DNA of 64,000 bases from Erwinia endophytica (lineage in GTDB: Bacteria > Pseudomonadota > Gammaproteobacteria > Enterobacterales > Enterobacteriaceae), in NCBI RefSeq assembly GCF_009295515.1, contig NZ_RQVV01000040.1, forward strand, positions 1 through 64,000. Reading direction: 5' to 3'. The notes beneath the pieces are model-generated. The model was not told where the DNA came from and searched no databases. It worked only from the letters and a program-made list of their open reading frames with translations. Positions 10,399-22,509 of the stretch are shown here, piece after piece (the stretch's first letter is position 1; each line of letters begins with the position of its first letter). A program made the position numbers and the translations under genes.

Positions 10399-12000
10399 TT
10401 AAGGTGACAAGATGGTCGGTTCTGCTTCATCCAGTTGCTGTGGATAATCCAGCGTATAGTGAAGACCCCGGCTCTCCTTTCTCGCCATGGCGCAACGGAC
10501 CATCAGCTCAGCGACCTGAACCAGGTTGCGTAGTTCCAGTAAATTGTTGGAAATGCGGAAGTTGGCGTAGTATTCGTCAATTTCTTGCTGCAGCATATTG
10601 ATACGGCGCAGTGCGCGTTCCAGACGTTTGGTGGTGCGCACTATCCCGACGTAATCCCACATCAGCAGACGCAGTTCGTGCCAGTTGTGCTGGATAACCA
10701 CGTGCTCGTCTGAATCATCCACGCGGCTTTCATCCCACACCGGAAGCGCTGTAACAAGCGGAACTGCCTGTAGATGTTCGTTGATGTGTAGCGCCGCCGA
10801 CCAGCCGTAGATCAGGCATTCCAGCAGTGAGTTAGAGGCAAGACGGTTCGCGCCATGCAGGCCGGTGTAGCTGACTTCACCAATAGCATACAGGCCGTTG
10901 ACATCCGTCAGTCCCTGCTGATCAACCATAACACCGCCACAGGTGTAATGCGCCGCTGGAACGATCGGGATAGGTTCTTTGGTCAGATCAAAGCCCAGCA
11001 TTTTTAGCTTTTCATCGATAGTCGGGAAATGTGCATGGATGAAGTCAGCCGGTTTATGGCTGATATCCAGATACATACAGTCGGCACCAAGGCGTTTCAT
11101 CTCATGGTCGATAGCCCGTGCGACGATATCGCGTGGCGCCAGCTCGGCTCGTTGATCAAATTCAGGCATAAATCGTGTACCGTCAGGACGCTTCAGTAGC
11201 GCGCCTTCACCACGCAGTGCCTCAGTCAGCAGGAAATTTCGTGCTTCAGGATGGAACAGGCAAGTCGGATGGAACTGATTAAATTCCAGGTTTGCCACAC
11301 GGCAACCTGCACGCCAGGCCATGGCGATGCCATCACCTGAGGCCACGTCCGGGTTGGTGGTGTACTGATAGACTTTGGCCGCGCCTCCCGTTGCCAGCAC
11401 GACAGCGCGAGCGCTGTAGGTCTCCACTTTTTCGCGTTTACGGTTCCAGATATAAGCCCCGACAACGCGGCGTTGGCCGGGCAAGCCGATTTTATCAGAA
11501 ACGATCAGGTCAACAGCGTTGCAGCGTTCGATAATCCGAATATTCGGATGGCTCAGCGCCTGGCTTACCAGCGTGTTTTCTACTGCGCGACCCGTAGCAT
11601 CCGCACGGTGCAGGATACGACGATGACTGTGTCCTCCTTCACGAGTGAGATGATAGGGACCATCACGGTGCTCAGGACTCTCTTTATCGAACAGCATACC
11701 GTTATCAATTAGCCACTGCACACAGTGCCGGGCGTTACTGGCGATAAAAGAGACCGTTTCACGTTCACATAAGCCACTTCCAGCGGTCAGGGTATCTTCA
11801 ACGTGGGACGCGATGCTGTCACATTCATCGAATACCGCAGCGATACCGCCCTGGGCGTAAAAGGTTGAGCCTTCGCTGACCGGCCCTTTACTTAATACGG
11901 CGACCTGGTGATTTTCAGCCAGGCGAAGCGCCAGCGTAAGGCCTGCGGCACCGCTACCAATGATCAACACGTCACAGCTATAATCGGAAGAAGAAAGCAT
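10399..12000 (-). CDS. nadB: L-aspartate oxidase
   Basis: NadB oxidises L-aspartate to iminoaspartate, the first step of de novo NAD synthesis. The protein is 533 residues from [21 protein letters not shown]. It shows the FAD dinucleotide fold ([15 protein letters not shown]), the succinate-dehydrogenase-like motifs [13 protein letters not shown] and [14 protein letters not shown], and [11 protein letters not shown] with the active-site region. It is divergent from the rpoE operon; the long region between them holds the rpoE promoters. The start at 12000 fits the family better than the in-frame extension to 12114. Confidence 0.95.
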   Translation of the reverse strand: MLSSSDYSCDVLIIGSGAAGLTLALRLAENHQVAVLSKGPVSEGSTFYAQGGIAAVFDECDSIASHVEDTLTAGSGLCERETVSFIASNARHCVQWLIDNGMLFDKESPEHRDGPYHLTREGGHSHRRILHRADATGRAVENTLVSQALSHPNIRIIERCNAVDLIVSDKIGLPGQRRVVGAYIWNRKREKVETYSARAVVLATGGAAKVYQYTTNPDVASGDGIAMAWRAGCRVANLEFNQFHPTCLFHPEARNFLLTEALRGEGALLKRPDGTRFMPEFDQRAELAPRDIVARAIDHEMKRLGADCMYLDISHKPADFIHAHFPTIDEKLKMLGFDLTKEPIPIVPAAHYTCGGVMVDQQGLTDVNGLYAIGEVSYTGLHGANRLASNSLLECLIYGWSAALHINEHLQAVPLVTALPVWDESRVDDSDEHVVIQHNWHELRLLMWDYVGIVRTTKRLERALRRINMLQQEIDEYYANFRISNNLLELRNLVQVAELMVRCAMARKESRGLHYTLDYPQQLDEAEPTILSP

Positions 12001-12311
12001 GTTGTTTAATTTACTAAACAGGTTGTTTGCTGAGCATAGCACCCAATTTTCACCGGGAAAAAGTCTTTTTTTGCTGATTACGGGAGAATGTGAACTCGTC
12101 GATATTTTTAACATCGCCAGAAATCGGGCTATGGCATCGTTTTTTGTGACAGGAGAGTTTAATATTGCGAACGAACTCGAATCTCAGTGATTTTAAGGTG
12201 AAAAAACGGGCTTCATGGGTTACTCTGCGGCGTTGACGGGAGGCTTTCATGCCTGAAGCAAAAGTACCAAAGAGAAGCAGTGGCTGCTTAAATCGGTCAG
12301 AAATCATAAAA

Positions 12312-12479
12312 ATGATCGCTGATTTATCCTCTTCCCGCACCGGCATTACAAATAAAACGGATAACGGAACTTTACTCATGATGATCACTCTAAGCGCATG
12401 CTTGCTCAAAAAGTATGAGTTATTGTGGGGAGTTCCGATACGCGTGGAACAAGATTTGGGGAGACATTACCTCGGATGA
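12312..12479 (+). CDS. rseD: RpoE leader peptide RseD
   Basis: This short frame ends TGA at 12477-12479, overlapping the rpoE ATG by 4 bases (ATGA). Its C-terminus, CLLKK...QDLGRHYLG, resembles E. coli RseD (...CLLK...FGLGRLYLG as I recall it), and the codons GGA ACT TTA of the sigma-E promoter fall in the same frame. In E. coli translation of RseD is coupled to rpoE. From the ATG at 12312 it would be 55 residues, against 51 in E. coli. A later ATG at 12375 (GGAA upstream) is an alternative start. Ribosome binding at 12312 looks weak. Confidence 0.55.
   Translation: MIADLSSSRTGITNKTDNGTLLMMITLSACLLKKYELLWGVPIRVEQDLGRHYLG
12366..12393 (+). promoter_or_regulatory. Sigma-E dependent promoter of rpoE (autoregulation)
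   Basis: GGAACTT at 12366-12372 and TCTAA at 12389-12393, spaced by 16 bases, match the E. coli rpoE sigma-E promoter in sequence and spacing. The start of transcription should be near 12400. The promoter lies inside the rseD frame, so its transcript cannot encode a full RseD. Confidence 0.88.
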
Positions 12480-13051
12480 GCGAGCAGTTAACGGACCAGG
12501 TTCTCGTAGAGCGAGTCCAGAAAGGAGATCAGAAGTCATTTAATTTACTGGTAGTGCGCTACCAGCATAAAGTGGCGAGCCTGGTTTCCCGTTATGTGCC
12601 GTCTGGAGATGTACCTGATGTAGTGCAAGAATCATTCATCAAAGCGTATCGTGCGCTGGAATCGTTCCGTGGCGATAGTGCCTTCTACACATGGCTCTAT
12701 CGAATAGCCGTCAATACGGCCAAAAATTACCTTGTTGCTCAGGGGCGTCGACCTCCTTCCAGTGATGTGGATGCTATTGACGCTGAAAACTTTGAAAGTG
12801 CGGGTGCGCTAAAAGAAATTTCGAACCCTGAGAACTTAATGTTGTCGGAAGAACTGAAACAGATGGTTTTTCGTACCATTGAGATGCTGCCTGAGGATCT
12901 CCGTATGGCGATTACTCTGAGGGAGCTGGATGGCCTGAGCTATGAAGAGATAGCCGTCATTATGGATTGCCCGGTTGGTACGGTTCGTTCACGTATCTTC
13001 CGTGCTCGCGAAGCCATTGATAACAAAATTCAACCGCTTATCCAACGCTAG
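12476..13051 (+). CDS. rpoE: RNA polymerase sigma-E factor
   Basis: RpoE directs the response to misfolded outer-membrane proteins. The 191-residue ECF sigma factor has region 2 (FNLLVVRYQHKVASLV, DVVQESFIKAYRALESFRGDSAFYTWLYRIAVNTAKN) and region 4 (LPEDLRMAITLRELDGLSYEEIAVIMDCPVGTVRSRIFRAREAI). It is held inactive at the membrane by RseA, encoded next. The start MSEQLTDQ at 12476 follows GGGGAG. An earlier in-frame start (12425) falls in the rseD frame region and is not used. Confidence 0.98.
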   Translation: MSEQLTDQVLVERVQKGDQKSFNLLVVRYQHKVASLVSRYVPSGDVPDVVQESFIKAYRALESFRGDSAFYTWLYRIAVNTAKNYLVAQGRRPPSSDVDAIDAENFESAGALKEISNPENLMLSEELKQMVFRTIEMLPEDLRMAITLRELDGLSYEEIAVIMDCPVGTVRSRIFRAREAIDNKIQPLIQR

Positions 13052-13081
13052 CAATAGCGGATACAGGAAGGGTACTGAGGC

Positions 13082-13747
13082 ATGCAGAAAGAACAACTTT
13101 CCGCTTTAATGGACGGTGAGACTTTAGATAACGAAGTTTTGTCAGCATTGTCTAAAGACACCAGGTTGCAACGAGACTGGGAAAGCTATCACCTTATTCG
13201 CGATACTCTGCGCGGTGATATTGGGCCGGTTATTCATTTAGATATCTCTGCCCGGGTGGCTGCGGCGCTTGCAAATGAACCGCTGAACAAAACGGCAACG
13301 CTGATCCCTGAAGCGCAACCAACGCCAGAGCGTTATAGCAACATGCCGTTTTGGCACAAAGTACGTCCATGGGCTGCGCAAATTACCCAGATCGGTGTTG
13401 CCGCCTGCGTATCACTGGCGGTGATTGTTGGTGTGCAGCACTATAATCAACCTCAGAACGGGCCAGCCCAGTCTGATTCGCCTGTGCTGAATACATTACC
13501 GATGATGGGGCAGGCTTCCCCGGTGAGTTTGGGTGTGCCTTCTGATAGTGTAACGAACGACAACGTGCCACAGCAGGTTCAGGAACAGCGACGCCGTGTG
13601 AATGCAATGCTGCAAGATTATGAATTGCAGCGTCGTTTGCATTCCGAACAGATCCAGTTTGAGCAAAGCCCACCTCAGCAGGCCGCTGTCCAGGTCCCGG
13701 GTAATCAGTCATTAGGAACCCAGCAGCCGTCAGGAATTCAACAGTAG
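13082..13747 (+). CDS. rseA: Anti-sigma-E factor RseA
   Basis: RseA is a single-pass inner-membrane protein that binds RpoE and is cut by DegS, RseP and ClpXP under envelope stress. The N-terminal cytoplasmic domain (MQKEQLSALMDGETLDNEVL, RDWESYHLIRDTLRGD) binds sigma-E. A membrane segment around residues 100-120 (IGVAACVSLAVIVGVQ) follows, and then a Q-rich periplasmic part. The length of 221 residues is near the E. coli 216. Unlike DegS substrates ending in YxF, it ends in GIQQ; the DegS cut site is internal. Confidence 0.96.
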   Translation: MQKEQLSALMDGETLDNEVLSALSKDTRLQRDWESYHLIRDTLRGDIGPVIHLDISARVAAALANEPLNKTATLIPEAQPTPERYSNMPFWHKVRPWAAQITQIGVAACVSLAVIVGVQHYNQPQNGPAQSDSPVLNTLPMMGQASPVSLGVPSDSVTNDNVPQQVQEQRRRVNAMLQDYELQRRLHSEQIQFEQSPPQQAAVQVPGNQSLGTQQPSGIQQ

Positions 13748-13749
13748 TA

Positions 13750-14703
13750 ATGAAGCAACTTTGGTGTGCCGTCAGCCTTATGGCTGGCAGCCTGATATAC
13801 TCCAGTGTCGCCCTGGCGGATACCACCCCCGGGGCGCTGTTGCAGCAAATGGAGCAGGCCAGCCAGTCTCTCAATTACGAATTCGCCTACATCAATGTTT
13901 CAAGACTGGGGATTGAATCCTTACGTTATCGTCATGCGGTTTTGAACAACAAAGTGTATGCCCAGATGCTGCAGATGGATGGTCCTCGTCGTGAGATTAT
14001 CCAGCGTGGTAATGAAATCAGTTACTTCGAACCAGGTTTGATGCCTTTTACCTTGCCTGGTGATCATATTGTTGATGCGCTGCCGTCGCTGGTTTACGCT
14101 AATTTCCAGAAACTGGCTGCTACCTATGATTTTGTGTCGGTAGGGCATACCCGTATCGCTGACCAGATGTGTGAAGTTATTCGCATTGTGGCCCGTGATG
14201 GTACGCGATACAGCTATATTGTTTGGGTAGACAGTGACACCCGGCTGCCGTTACGCGTCGATTTACTTGATCATGACGGTGAGACGCTGGAACAGTATCG
14301 GGTCGTTAGTTTCGCAGTGGATGATGGCGTGCGAAGAATGATGCAGGGACTGGAAAAAGCCAATCTACCGCCGTCTCTTTCGGTGCCGGTGGGCGATAAC
14401 TCCACTTTTAACTGGAGTGTCAGTTGGTTACCCGATGGCATGCAACAGGTGACGCAGAGCCGCAGGCAGATCCCCTCATTGAATAAACTGGTTGAATCCC
14501 GTTTGTACTCTGATGGTTTGTTCAGTTTTTCGGTCAACGTTGGCGCGGCAGACAAAAACAGCGTCCCTCAGCTATTGCGCACTGGACGTCGTACGGTGCA
14601 GACTGAAATACGTAATAATGCGGAAATTACGGTGGTTGGCGAACTACCACCATCAACCGCCAAGCGTATTGCAGATGGCGTCAACTTTGGGGTGGCACGA
14701 TGA
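13750..14703 (+). CDS. rseB: Sigma-E regulatory protein RseB (periplasmic)
   Basis: RseB binds the periplasmic part of RseA and shields it from DegS until lipopolysaccharide intermediates displace it. The 317-residue protein has a cleavable signal peptide (MKQLWCAVSLMAGSLIYSSVALA), a large MucB/RseB lipid-sensing domain (LLQQMEQASQSLNYEFAYI, RNGNEISYFEPG-like segment, DSDTRLPLRVDLLDHDGE) and a smaller C-terminal domain. It starts two bases after rseA and overlaps rseC by 4 bases. Confidence 0.96.
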   Translation: MKQLWCAVSLMAGSLIYSSVALADTTPGALLQQMEQASQSLNYEFAYINVSRLGIESLRYRHAVLNNKVYAQMLQMDGPRREIIQRGNEISYFEPGLMPFTLPGDHIVDALPSLVYANFQKLAATYDFVSVGHTRIADQMCEVIRIVARDGTRYSYIVWVDSDTRLPLRVDLLDHDGETLEQYRVVSFAVDDGVRRMMQGLEKANLPPSLSVPVGDNSTFNWSVSWLPDGMQQVTQSRRQIPSLNKLVESRLYSDGLFSFSVNVGAADKNSVPQLLRTGRRTVQTEIRNNAEITVVGELPPSTAKRIADGVNFGVAR

Positions 14704-15164
14704 TGAGAGAATGGGCCACGGTCGTTTCGTGGCAGGATGGGGTGGCCACCTTGCACTCCGAGATGAAAACTTCCTGCAACAGTTGTTCAGCCCGTAAAGG
14801 GTGTGGTAGCCATATGCTGAACAAACTGGGGCCGAAAAACGCTCACGTGATGAAAATTGCCAGTGCTGAACCTTTGCAGGTTGGGCAGCGTATTGAGCTG
14901 GGTATTGAAGAGAAGAGCCTGCTCAGTTCCGCTTTGCTGGTTTACATGACCCCTCTGTCAGGTCTGTTCCTGATTGCTGGTTTGTTTCAGAGCCTGTTCA
15001 ACAGTGATTTGTCTGCGGCCGTGGGGGCGTTGCTGGGGGGGATCGGTGGTTTTATCGTGGCGAAGGGGATTTCCAGTTATTGGGGGAAATCGGCTTCTTT
15101 TCAGCCCGTGATCCTCAGCGTGGCGCTCCCACCGGATGCTCTGCGGGTGGAGACAGAAGCGTAG
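14700..15164 (+). CDS. rseC: SoxR-reducing system / sigma-E operon protein RseC
   Basis: This 154-residue inner-membrane protein has an N-terminal domain with a Cys cluster (TSCNSCSARKGCGSH) and two membrane helices (about residues 78-98 and 105-125). E. coli RseC has been linked to reduction of the SoxR iron-sulphur cluster and to thiamine synthesis, and its Rhodobacter relative RnfE/RseC domains act in electron transfer. It is the last gene of the rpoE-rseABC operon. The molecular role is not established. Confidence 0.94.
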   Translation: MMREWATVVSWQDGVATLHSEMKTSCNSCSARKGCGSHMLNKLGPKNAHVMKIASAEPLQVGQRIELGIEEKSLLSSALLVYMTPLSGLFLIAGLFQSLFNSDLSAAVGALLGGIGGFIVAKGISSYWGKSASFQPVILSVALPPDALRVETEA

Positions 15165-15493
15165 TTCGCTGGACTGGCGGTTAAACGTGATTTTAATCAG
15201 TTTGTTACGAGTTTCAGGTTTCTGTCTGGGGTCGCTTTGGCGGCCTTTTTACTTTTGTGGCGCGACCGGCTTTTTTATTGGCGGCGCAGTGGTGTCATTA
15301 ATCGCCCAACCAACAGCTGAATGATATTTCTCGTTGCTAATTTGATTACAGGCAATGTGTGTGAATTCTTTCGTGCGGGGGGCTAACAGTGTAAGATGCG
15401 TGCTCATTGATGGCGGGTACATTGCAGTAAGTGTTGACAGCCATGTCCACCGCGAGAATTAAATCGAACGTTTAAGCGAAAATATTCATATAA
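15165..15493. other. Interval between rseC and lepA without recognised gene
   Basis: A hydrophobic plus-strand frame (15136-15324) overlaps the end of rseC in another frame and has no family match that I recognise. TTGACAG at 15434-15440 may be a -35 element for lepA, with the -10 uncertain. No terminator was seen. Confidence 0.4.
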
Positions 15494-17293
15494 ATGAAGC
15501 ATATAAGAAATTTTTCTATCATCGCTCATATCGACCATGGCAAATCAACGCTCTCTGACCGTTTGATTCAAATTTGCGGTGGCTTGACCGAACGTGAAAT
15601 GGCTGCACAGGTTCTGGATTCCATGGAGTTGGAACGTGAACGAGGTATCACCATCAAGGCGCAGAGCGTGACGCTTGATTACCACGCCGCAGACGGTGAA
15701 ACTTATCAGCTTAATTTTATCGACACGCCGGGCCATGTAGACTTTTCATATGAAGTATCCCGTTCTCTGGCCGCCTGTGAAGGCGCGTTGCTGGTGGTTG
15801 ATGCCGGACAAGGTGTGGAAGCACAGACCCTGGCTAACTGTTACACCGCGATAGAAATGGATTTGGAAGTGGTGCCGGTACTGAACAAAATCGATCTACC
15901 CGCGGCCGATCCTGATCGCGTGGCGCAGGAAATCGAAGATATTGTCGGTATTGATGCTACTGATGCCGTGCGTTGCTCCGCCAAGACGGGGGTAGGTGTA
16001 CCGGATGTACTTGAGCGACTGGTGCGTGATATCCCGGCACCGCAAGGCGATCCTGAAGGCCCATTACAGGCGCTGATCATCGACTCATGGTTTGATAACT
16101 ACCTGGGCGTGGTCTCGCTGGTACGTATTAAAAACGGTCGCTTGCGTAAAGGCGATAAAGTAAAAGTAATAAGTACCGGTCAGGTCTACAATGCCGATCG
16201 TCTGGGGATCTTCACGCCGAAACGTGTTGACCGTGAGGTGCTGGACTGTGGTGAAGTCGGCTGGCTGGTTTGCGCTATTAAAGATATCCTCGGCGCACCA
16301 GTTGGGGATACGCTAACACTGTCGCGTAACCCGGCGGATAAAGCGTTGCCAGGCTTTAAAAAAGTGAAGCCGCAGGTTTATGCCGGTCTGTTCCCTGTCA
16401 GCTCGGACGACTATGAAGCTTTCCGTGATGCTCTGGGTAAACTGAGCCTGAATGATGCTTCGTTGTTCTACGAACCAGAAAGTTCCAGTGCGCTGGGATT
16501 CGGCTTCCGTTGTGGTTTCCTCGGCTTGTTGCACATGGAGATAATTCAGGAGCGTCTGGAACGGGAATACGACCTGGATTTGATTACTACCGCGCCGACG
16601 GTGGTGTATGAAGTGTTGACCACCTCTGGCGAAACGGTCTACGTTGACAGCCCGGCCAAGTTGCCGCCGCTGAATAACATTGAAGAGCTGCGTGAACCGA
16701 TTGCCGAGTGTCACATGCTGTTGCCGCAGGAATATCTGGGCAATGTCATTACCCTGTGTGTCGAAAAACGTGGTGTGCAGACCAACATGGTTTATCACGG
16801 CAACCAGGTTGCGCTGACTTACGCAATCCCGATGGCGGAAGTGGTACTGGATTTCTTCGATCGACTGAAGTCCACCTCGCGCGGCTATGCTTCACTGGAT
16901 TATAACTTTAAGCGCTTCCAGGCCTCAGATATGGTTCGAGTTGATGTGTTGATTAACGGCGAACGAGTCGATGCGCTGGCGCTGATCACTCACCGCGATA
17001 ATTCGCAGTACCGTGGGCGTGAGCTGGTGGAAAAGATGAAAGATCTGATCCCGCGTCAGCAGTTCGATATTGCGATTCAGGCGGCCATTGGTAACCACAT
17101 CATTGCCCGTTCGACAGTGAAACAGCTGCGTAAAAACGTGCTGGCTAAATGCTACGGCGGCGACGTCAGTCGTAAGAAAAAGCTGTTGCAGAAACAAAAA
17201 GAAGGTAAGAAACGGATGAAGCAGGTAGGGAATGTTGAACTACCTCAGGAAGCGTTCCTTGCCATTCTCCATGTCGGTAAAGACAGTAAATAA
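15494..17293 (+). CDS. lepA: Elongation factor 4 (LepA), ribosome back-translocase GTPase
   Basis: LepA is a translational GTPase that acts on ribosomes during initiation and stress. The 599-residue protein is the same length as in E. coli. It has G1 AHIDHGKST (11-19), the switch region [12 protein letters not shown]3 DTPGHVDF, G4 NKID, and G5-like SAK. EF-G-like domains II, III and V follow, with the unique C-terminal domain ending [22 protein letters not shown]. It is directly followed by lepB, as in E. coli. Confidence 0.98.
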   Translation: MKHIRNFSIIAHIDHGKSTLSDRLIQICGGLTEREMAAQVLDSMELERERGITIKAQSVTLDYHAADGETYQLNFIDTPGHVDFSYEVSRSLAACEGALLVVDAGQGVEAQTLANCYTAIEMDLEVVPVLNKIDLPAADPDRVAQEIEDIVGIDATDAVRCSAKTGVGVPDVLERLVRDIPAPQGDPEGPLQALIIDSWFDNYLGVVSLVRIKNGRLRKGDKVKVISTGQVYNADRLGIFTPKRVDREVLDCGEVGWLVCAIKDILGAPVGDTLTLSRNPADKALPGFKKVKPQVYAGLFPVSSDDYEAFRDALGKLSLNDASLFYEPESSSALGFGFRCGFLGLLHMEIIQERLEREYDLDLITTAPTVVYEVLTTSGETVYVDSPAKLPPLNNIEELREPIAECHMLLPQEYLGNVITLCVEKRGVQTNMVYHGNQVALTYAIPMAEVVLDFFDRLKSTSRGYASLDYNFKRFQASDMVRVDVLINGERVDALALITHRDNSQYRGRELVEKMKDLIPRQQFDIAIQAAIGNHIIARSTVKQLRKNVLAKCYGGDVSRKKKLLQKQKEGKKRMKQVGNVELPQEAFLAILHVGKDSK

Positions 17294-17318
17294 CCCCCAA
17301 GTTTACGAGGGAACTGGA

Positions 17319-18281
17319 ATGGCTAATATGTTCGCCTTGATTTTGGCGATAGCAACATTGATAACCGGGATTATCTGGTGTGTTGATAAATTTAAATGGG
17401 CTCCAGCCCGTAAGGCTAAATTGAGCGAAGCGGCTGCTCAGGCTGGCAACTCAGGGGAGAACATCGCAGCAAAGCCACCCGGTTGGGTTGAAACAGCCGC
17501 CTCTGTTTTTCCCGTGTTGCTGCTGGTGTTCGTGGTGCGTTCTTTTATCTATGAGCCTTTCCAAATTCCTTCCGGATCGATGATGCCGACGTTGTTAATT
17601 GGCGACTTCATTTTGGTGGAGAAATTTGCATATGGTATTAAAGATCCGATAACCCAGACGACACTGATCCCGACGGGGCACCCTAAGCGTGGTGACATTG
17701 TGGTCTTCAAATACCCGAAAGATCCAAGCATGGATTATATTAAACGCGTAGTGGGTCTGCCAGGGGATCGGGTGACTTATGATCCTCAAAGCAAAACGGT
17801 GACTGTCAATCCAGGCTGTTCTTCAGGAGATGATTGTCACTCAGCGCTGCCGATAACCTATTCGGATGTGCAACCAAGCGACTTCGTCCAGACTTTCAGC
17901 GGCTTTGACGGCAATGAAGTGGGTAATGGTTTTTACTCGCTACCACAGGGAGAGTCTATGCCCGGGGGGCTGCGCCTGGCTACGCGTAATGAAACCCTGG
18001 GGGGGGTGACCCATCGTATTTTGTTGGTGACACAGGCACAAAGTCAGCCGGGCTCTTACTATCAGCAGCCCGGTCAGCCACAGTCCACCTGGGTAGTGCC
18101 GCAGGGCATGTACTTCATGATGGGCGATAACCGCGACAATAGCGCGGACAGCCGTTACTGGGGGTTCGTGCCGGAGAAAAACCTGGTTGGCAAGGCGACG
18201 ATGATTTGGATGAGCTTTGAGAAGCAAGAAGGACAATGGCCGACTGGCGTTCGTCTGAGCCGTATTGGTCGTATTCATTAA
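17319..18281 (+). CDS. lepB: Signal peptidase I
   Basis: LepB cleaves signal peptides from exported proteins at the outer face of the inner membrane. The 320-residue protein has two N-terminal membrane helices (residues 4-22 and 60-78), then the catalytic box PSGSMMPTL with nucleophile Ser87, the general base Lys142 in DYIKRVVGLPGD, and GDNRDNSADSRYWG. The start MANMFALILAIATL at 17319 has ACGAGGGA upstream. An earlier frame start lies inside lepA and is rejected. Confidence 0.97.
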   Translation: MANMFALILAIATLITGIIWCVDKFKWAPARKAKLSEAAAQAGNSGENIAAKPPGWVETAASVFPVLLLVFVVRSFIYEPFQIPSGSMMPTLLIGDFILVEKFAYGIKDPITQTTLIPTGHPKRGDIVVFKYPKDPSMDYIKRVVGLPGDRVTYDPQSKTVTVNPGCSSGDDCHSALPITYSDVQPSDFVQTFSGFDGNEVGNGFYSLPQGESMPGGLRLATRNETLGGVTHRILLVTQAQSQPGSYYQQPGQPQSTWVVPQGMYFMMGDNRDNSADSRYWGFVPEKNLVGKATMIWMSFEKQEGQWPTGVRLSRIGRIH

Positions 18282-18312
18282 TGGCGCCTCCGGGTACCGT
18301 TGGTAAAAAAGG

Positions 18313-18385
18313 GTGGCTTCCTGCGGGGAGCCACTGCACACGAAACAGTCTTGTGTTGGCGAGGACAGCCCTGTTCCGTGTGCAG
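18313..18385 (+). promoter_or_regulatory. rnc leader hairpins (likely RNase III autoregulation site)
   Basis: Two stem-loops precede rnc. The first is 18313-18321 with 18326-18334. The second is long: CTGCACACGAAACAG (18334-18348) pairs with CTGTTCCGTGTGCAG (18371-18385) with one mismatch. In E. coli RNase III cuts a similar leader hairpin of its own message and so lowers its expression. The same role is inferred here. Confidence 0.7.
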
Positions 18386-18411
18386 CATAATTGACGCATT
18401 CAGACTGGTAA

Positions 18412-19997
<1,586 letters not shown>

Positions 19998-20002
19998 TCC
20001 CG

Positions 20003-20737
20003 ATGGAAGGCTGGCAGCGTGCATTCGTCCTGCATGGACGCCCTTACAGCGAAACCAGCCTTCTGCTTGACCTGTTTTCTGAAAACTATGGTCGTATCCG
20101 GGTCCTTGCCAAAGGTGCGCGGGGCAAACGCTCCAGTCTGAAGGGGGCTTTACAACCTTTCACGCCGTTGCTGGTGCGTTGGGGGGGGCGTGGCGAAGTG
20201 AAAACGTTACGTAGTGCAGAACCCATTTCTCTTGCTCTCCCGCTTTCTGGCGTCTCTCTTTACTGTGGGCTGTATGTCAACGAATTGCTGTCCCGCGTGC
20301 TGGAACAGGAAACCGCGTTTACTGAACTCTTCTTCGATTACCTGCATTGTATTCAGGCGCTGGCTGTTACCTCCGGTTCACCGGAACCTGCTCTGCGTCG
20401 GTTTGAACTGGCGATGCTGGGGCATTTAGGGTACGGCGTGGATTTTTTGCACTGTGCTGGCAGTGGGGAAGAAGTGGCTGATGAGATGACTTACAGCTAC
20501 CGGGAAGAGAAAGGCTTTATTGCCAGCCTGGTGATAAACCATAAAACCTTTACTGGACGCCAGCTGCGAGCGCTGTCTGAACGGACTTTTCCTGATGCTG
20601 ATACATTGCGGGCGGCCAAACGCTTTACTCGTATCGCCCTCAAACCCTATCTGGGGGGGAAACCTCTAAAGAGTCAGGAGCTTTTTCGCCAGTTTGTGCC
20701 GAAAAAACGCGCAGATAAGCCGCCCGAACCGGAGTAA
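20003..20737 (+). CDS. recO: DNA repair protein RecO
   Basis: RecO works with RecR and RecF to load RecA on SSB-coated single-stranded DNA. The 244-residue protein has an N-terminal OB fold ([43 protein letters not shown]) and a helical C-terminal part ([22 protein letters not shown]). The four-Cys zinc site seen in some RecO proteins is absent, as in E. coli. It starts 6 bases after era. Confidence 0.96.
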   Translation: MEGWQRAFVLHGRPYSETSLLLDLFSENYGRIRVLAKGARGKRSSLKGALQPFTPLLVRWGGRGEVKTLRSAEPISLALPLSGVSLYCGLYVNELLSRVLEQETAFTELFFDYLHCIQALAVTSGSPEPALRRFELAMLGHLGYGVDFLHCAGSGEEVADEMTYSYREEKGFIASLVINHKTFTGRQLRALSERTFPDADTLRAAKRFTRIALKPYLGGKPLKSQELFRQFVPKKRADKPPEPE

Positions 20738-20811
20738 GCCGATCCGTTCATAACGGTTCCGGCGCAGAACGATGTACACTATTGCGACGATGTATAATTC
20801 CGAGGACCGTC

Positions 20812-21543
20812 ATGGCTGAGTTATTGTTAGGTGTAAATATCGATCACGTTGCTACTGTCCGGAATGCGCGAGGGACCCATTATCCCGATCCGGTGCAGGC
20901 CGCTTTTGTGTCTGAACAGGCAGGTGCTGATGGCATTACTGTTCATCTGCGTGAAGATCGCCGCCATATTACGGACCGTGACGTTAAGATCCTGCGTCAG
21001 ACTATCCAGACCCGGATGAATCTGGAAATGGCCGTCACCGATGAGATGGTTGACATCGCTTGTGAAATCAAACCGCATTTTTGCTGTCTGGTACCGGAAA
21101 AACGTGAGGAAGTGACAACCGAAGGCGGACTGGATGTGGCTGGCCAACTGGACAAAATTACCACGGCAGTGGCGCGTTTGGCAGAGGCCGGGATCCTGGT
21201 CTCGTTGTTTATCGATGCTGACCACCAACAAATTGATGCGGCGATGGCTTCCGGTGCGCCGTATATCGAAATCCATACCGGTGCCTATGCTGATGCGCCA
21301 GAGGGGCGGGGGCGGGATGCAGAGTTCAGACGCATCAAAGATGCGGCGGTTTATGCTGATGGAAAGGGGCTGAAGGTGAATGCCGGGCATGGTCTGACCT
21401 ATCATAACGTGTTGCCGATTGCCGCATTGCCACAGATGCATGAATTGAACATTGGCCATGCGATTATTGGGCGTGCGGTAATGACGGGCCTGGCGGAGGC
21501 GGTTAGAGAGATGAAAGATCTGCTACGGGAAGCCCGCCGCTGA
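20812..21543 (+). CDS. pdxJ: Pyridoxine 5'-phosphate synthase
   Basis: PdxJ joins 3-amino-1-hydroxyacetone phosphate and deoxyxylulose phosphate to make pyridoxine phosphate. The 243-residue TIM-barrel protein shows [41 protein letters not shown] and [12 protein letters not shown]. The start at 20812 follows GAGGA. Its TGA stop shares a base with the acpS ATG (TGATG), indicating coupled translation. Confidence 0.97.
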   Translation: MAELLLGVNIDHVATVRNARGTHYPDPVQAAFVSEQAGADGITVHLREDRRHITDRDVKILRQTIQTRMNLEMAVTDEMVDIACEIKPHFCCLVPEKREEVTTEGGLDVAGQLDKITTAVARLAEAGILVSLFIDADHQQIDAAMASGAPYIEIHTGAYADAPEGRGRDAEFRRIKDAAVYADGKGLKVNAGHGLTYHNVLPIAALPQMHELNIGHAIIGRAVMTGLAEAVREMKDLLREARR

Positions 21544-21923
21544 TGGCGATCCTTGGCCTTGGAACCGATATCGTGGAGATCGCCCGTATTGAGGCGGTTG
21601 TCTCCCGCACCGGGGACCGGCTGGCTCAGCGGGTACTGAGTGAAAACGAATGGGCGCAGTATCAGGCGCATCAGCAGCCGGTACGTTTTCTCGCCAAGCG
21701 ATTTGCCGTCAAAGAGGCAGCGGCAAAGGCCTTTGGCACCGGTATTCGCGGCGGTATAGCGTTTAACCAGTTTGAAGTGTACAACGATGAGTTAGGTAAG
21801 CCAGGATTGCGTTTTTTCCTACAGGCATCGGAAGTAGCAAAGAAACTGGGGGTGGCCCATGTGCATGTCACGTTGGCCGATGAACGGCACTACGCCTGTG
21901 CGACAGTGATTATCGAAAACTAA
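21543..21923 (+). CDS. acpS: Holo-[acyl-carrier-protein] synthase
   Basis: AcpS moves the phosphopantetheine group from CoA to acyl carrier protein. The 126-residue protein has the family motifs [13 protein letters not shown] and [20 protein letters not shown], including the metal-binding Asp and Glu. The pdxJ-acpS pairing is conserved in enterobacteria. It converges on yfhL. Confidence 0.97.
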   Translation: MAILGLGTDIVEIARIEAVVSRTGDRLAQRVLSENEWAQYQAHQQPVRFLAKRFAVKEAAAKAFGTGIRGGIAFNQFEVYNDELGKPGLRFFLQASEVAKKLGVAHVHVTLADERHYACATVIIEN

Positions 21924-21947
21924 TCAATCAGGGTGCGCGTCAACTCA

Positions 21948-22509
<562 letters not shown>

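Noticed and set aside
12050-12409. 120-codon minus-strand frame between nadB and rpoE
   Set aside because: It runs across the conserved rpoE sigma-E promoter and leader region and into the nadB upstream region, has no recognised domain, and is probably an antisense shadow.
15136-15324. Hydrophobic 62-codon frame after rseC
   Set aside because: It overlaps the end of rseC in another frame, has no ribosome-binding site and no recognised family.
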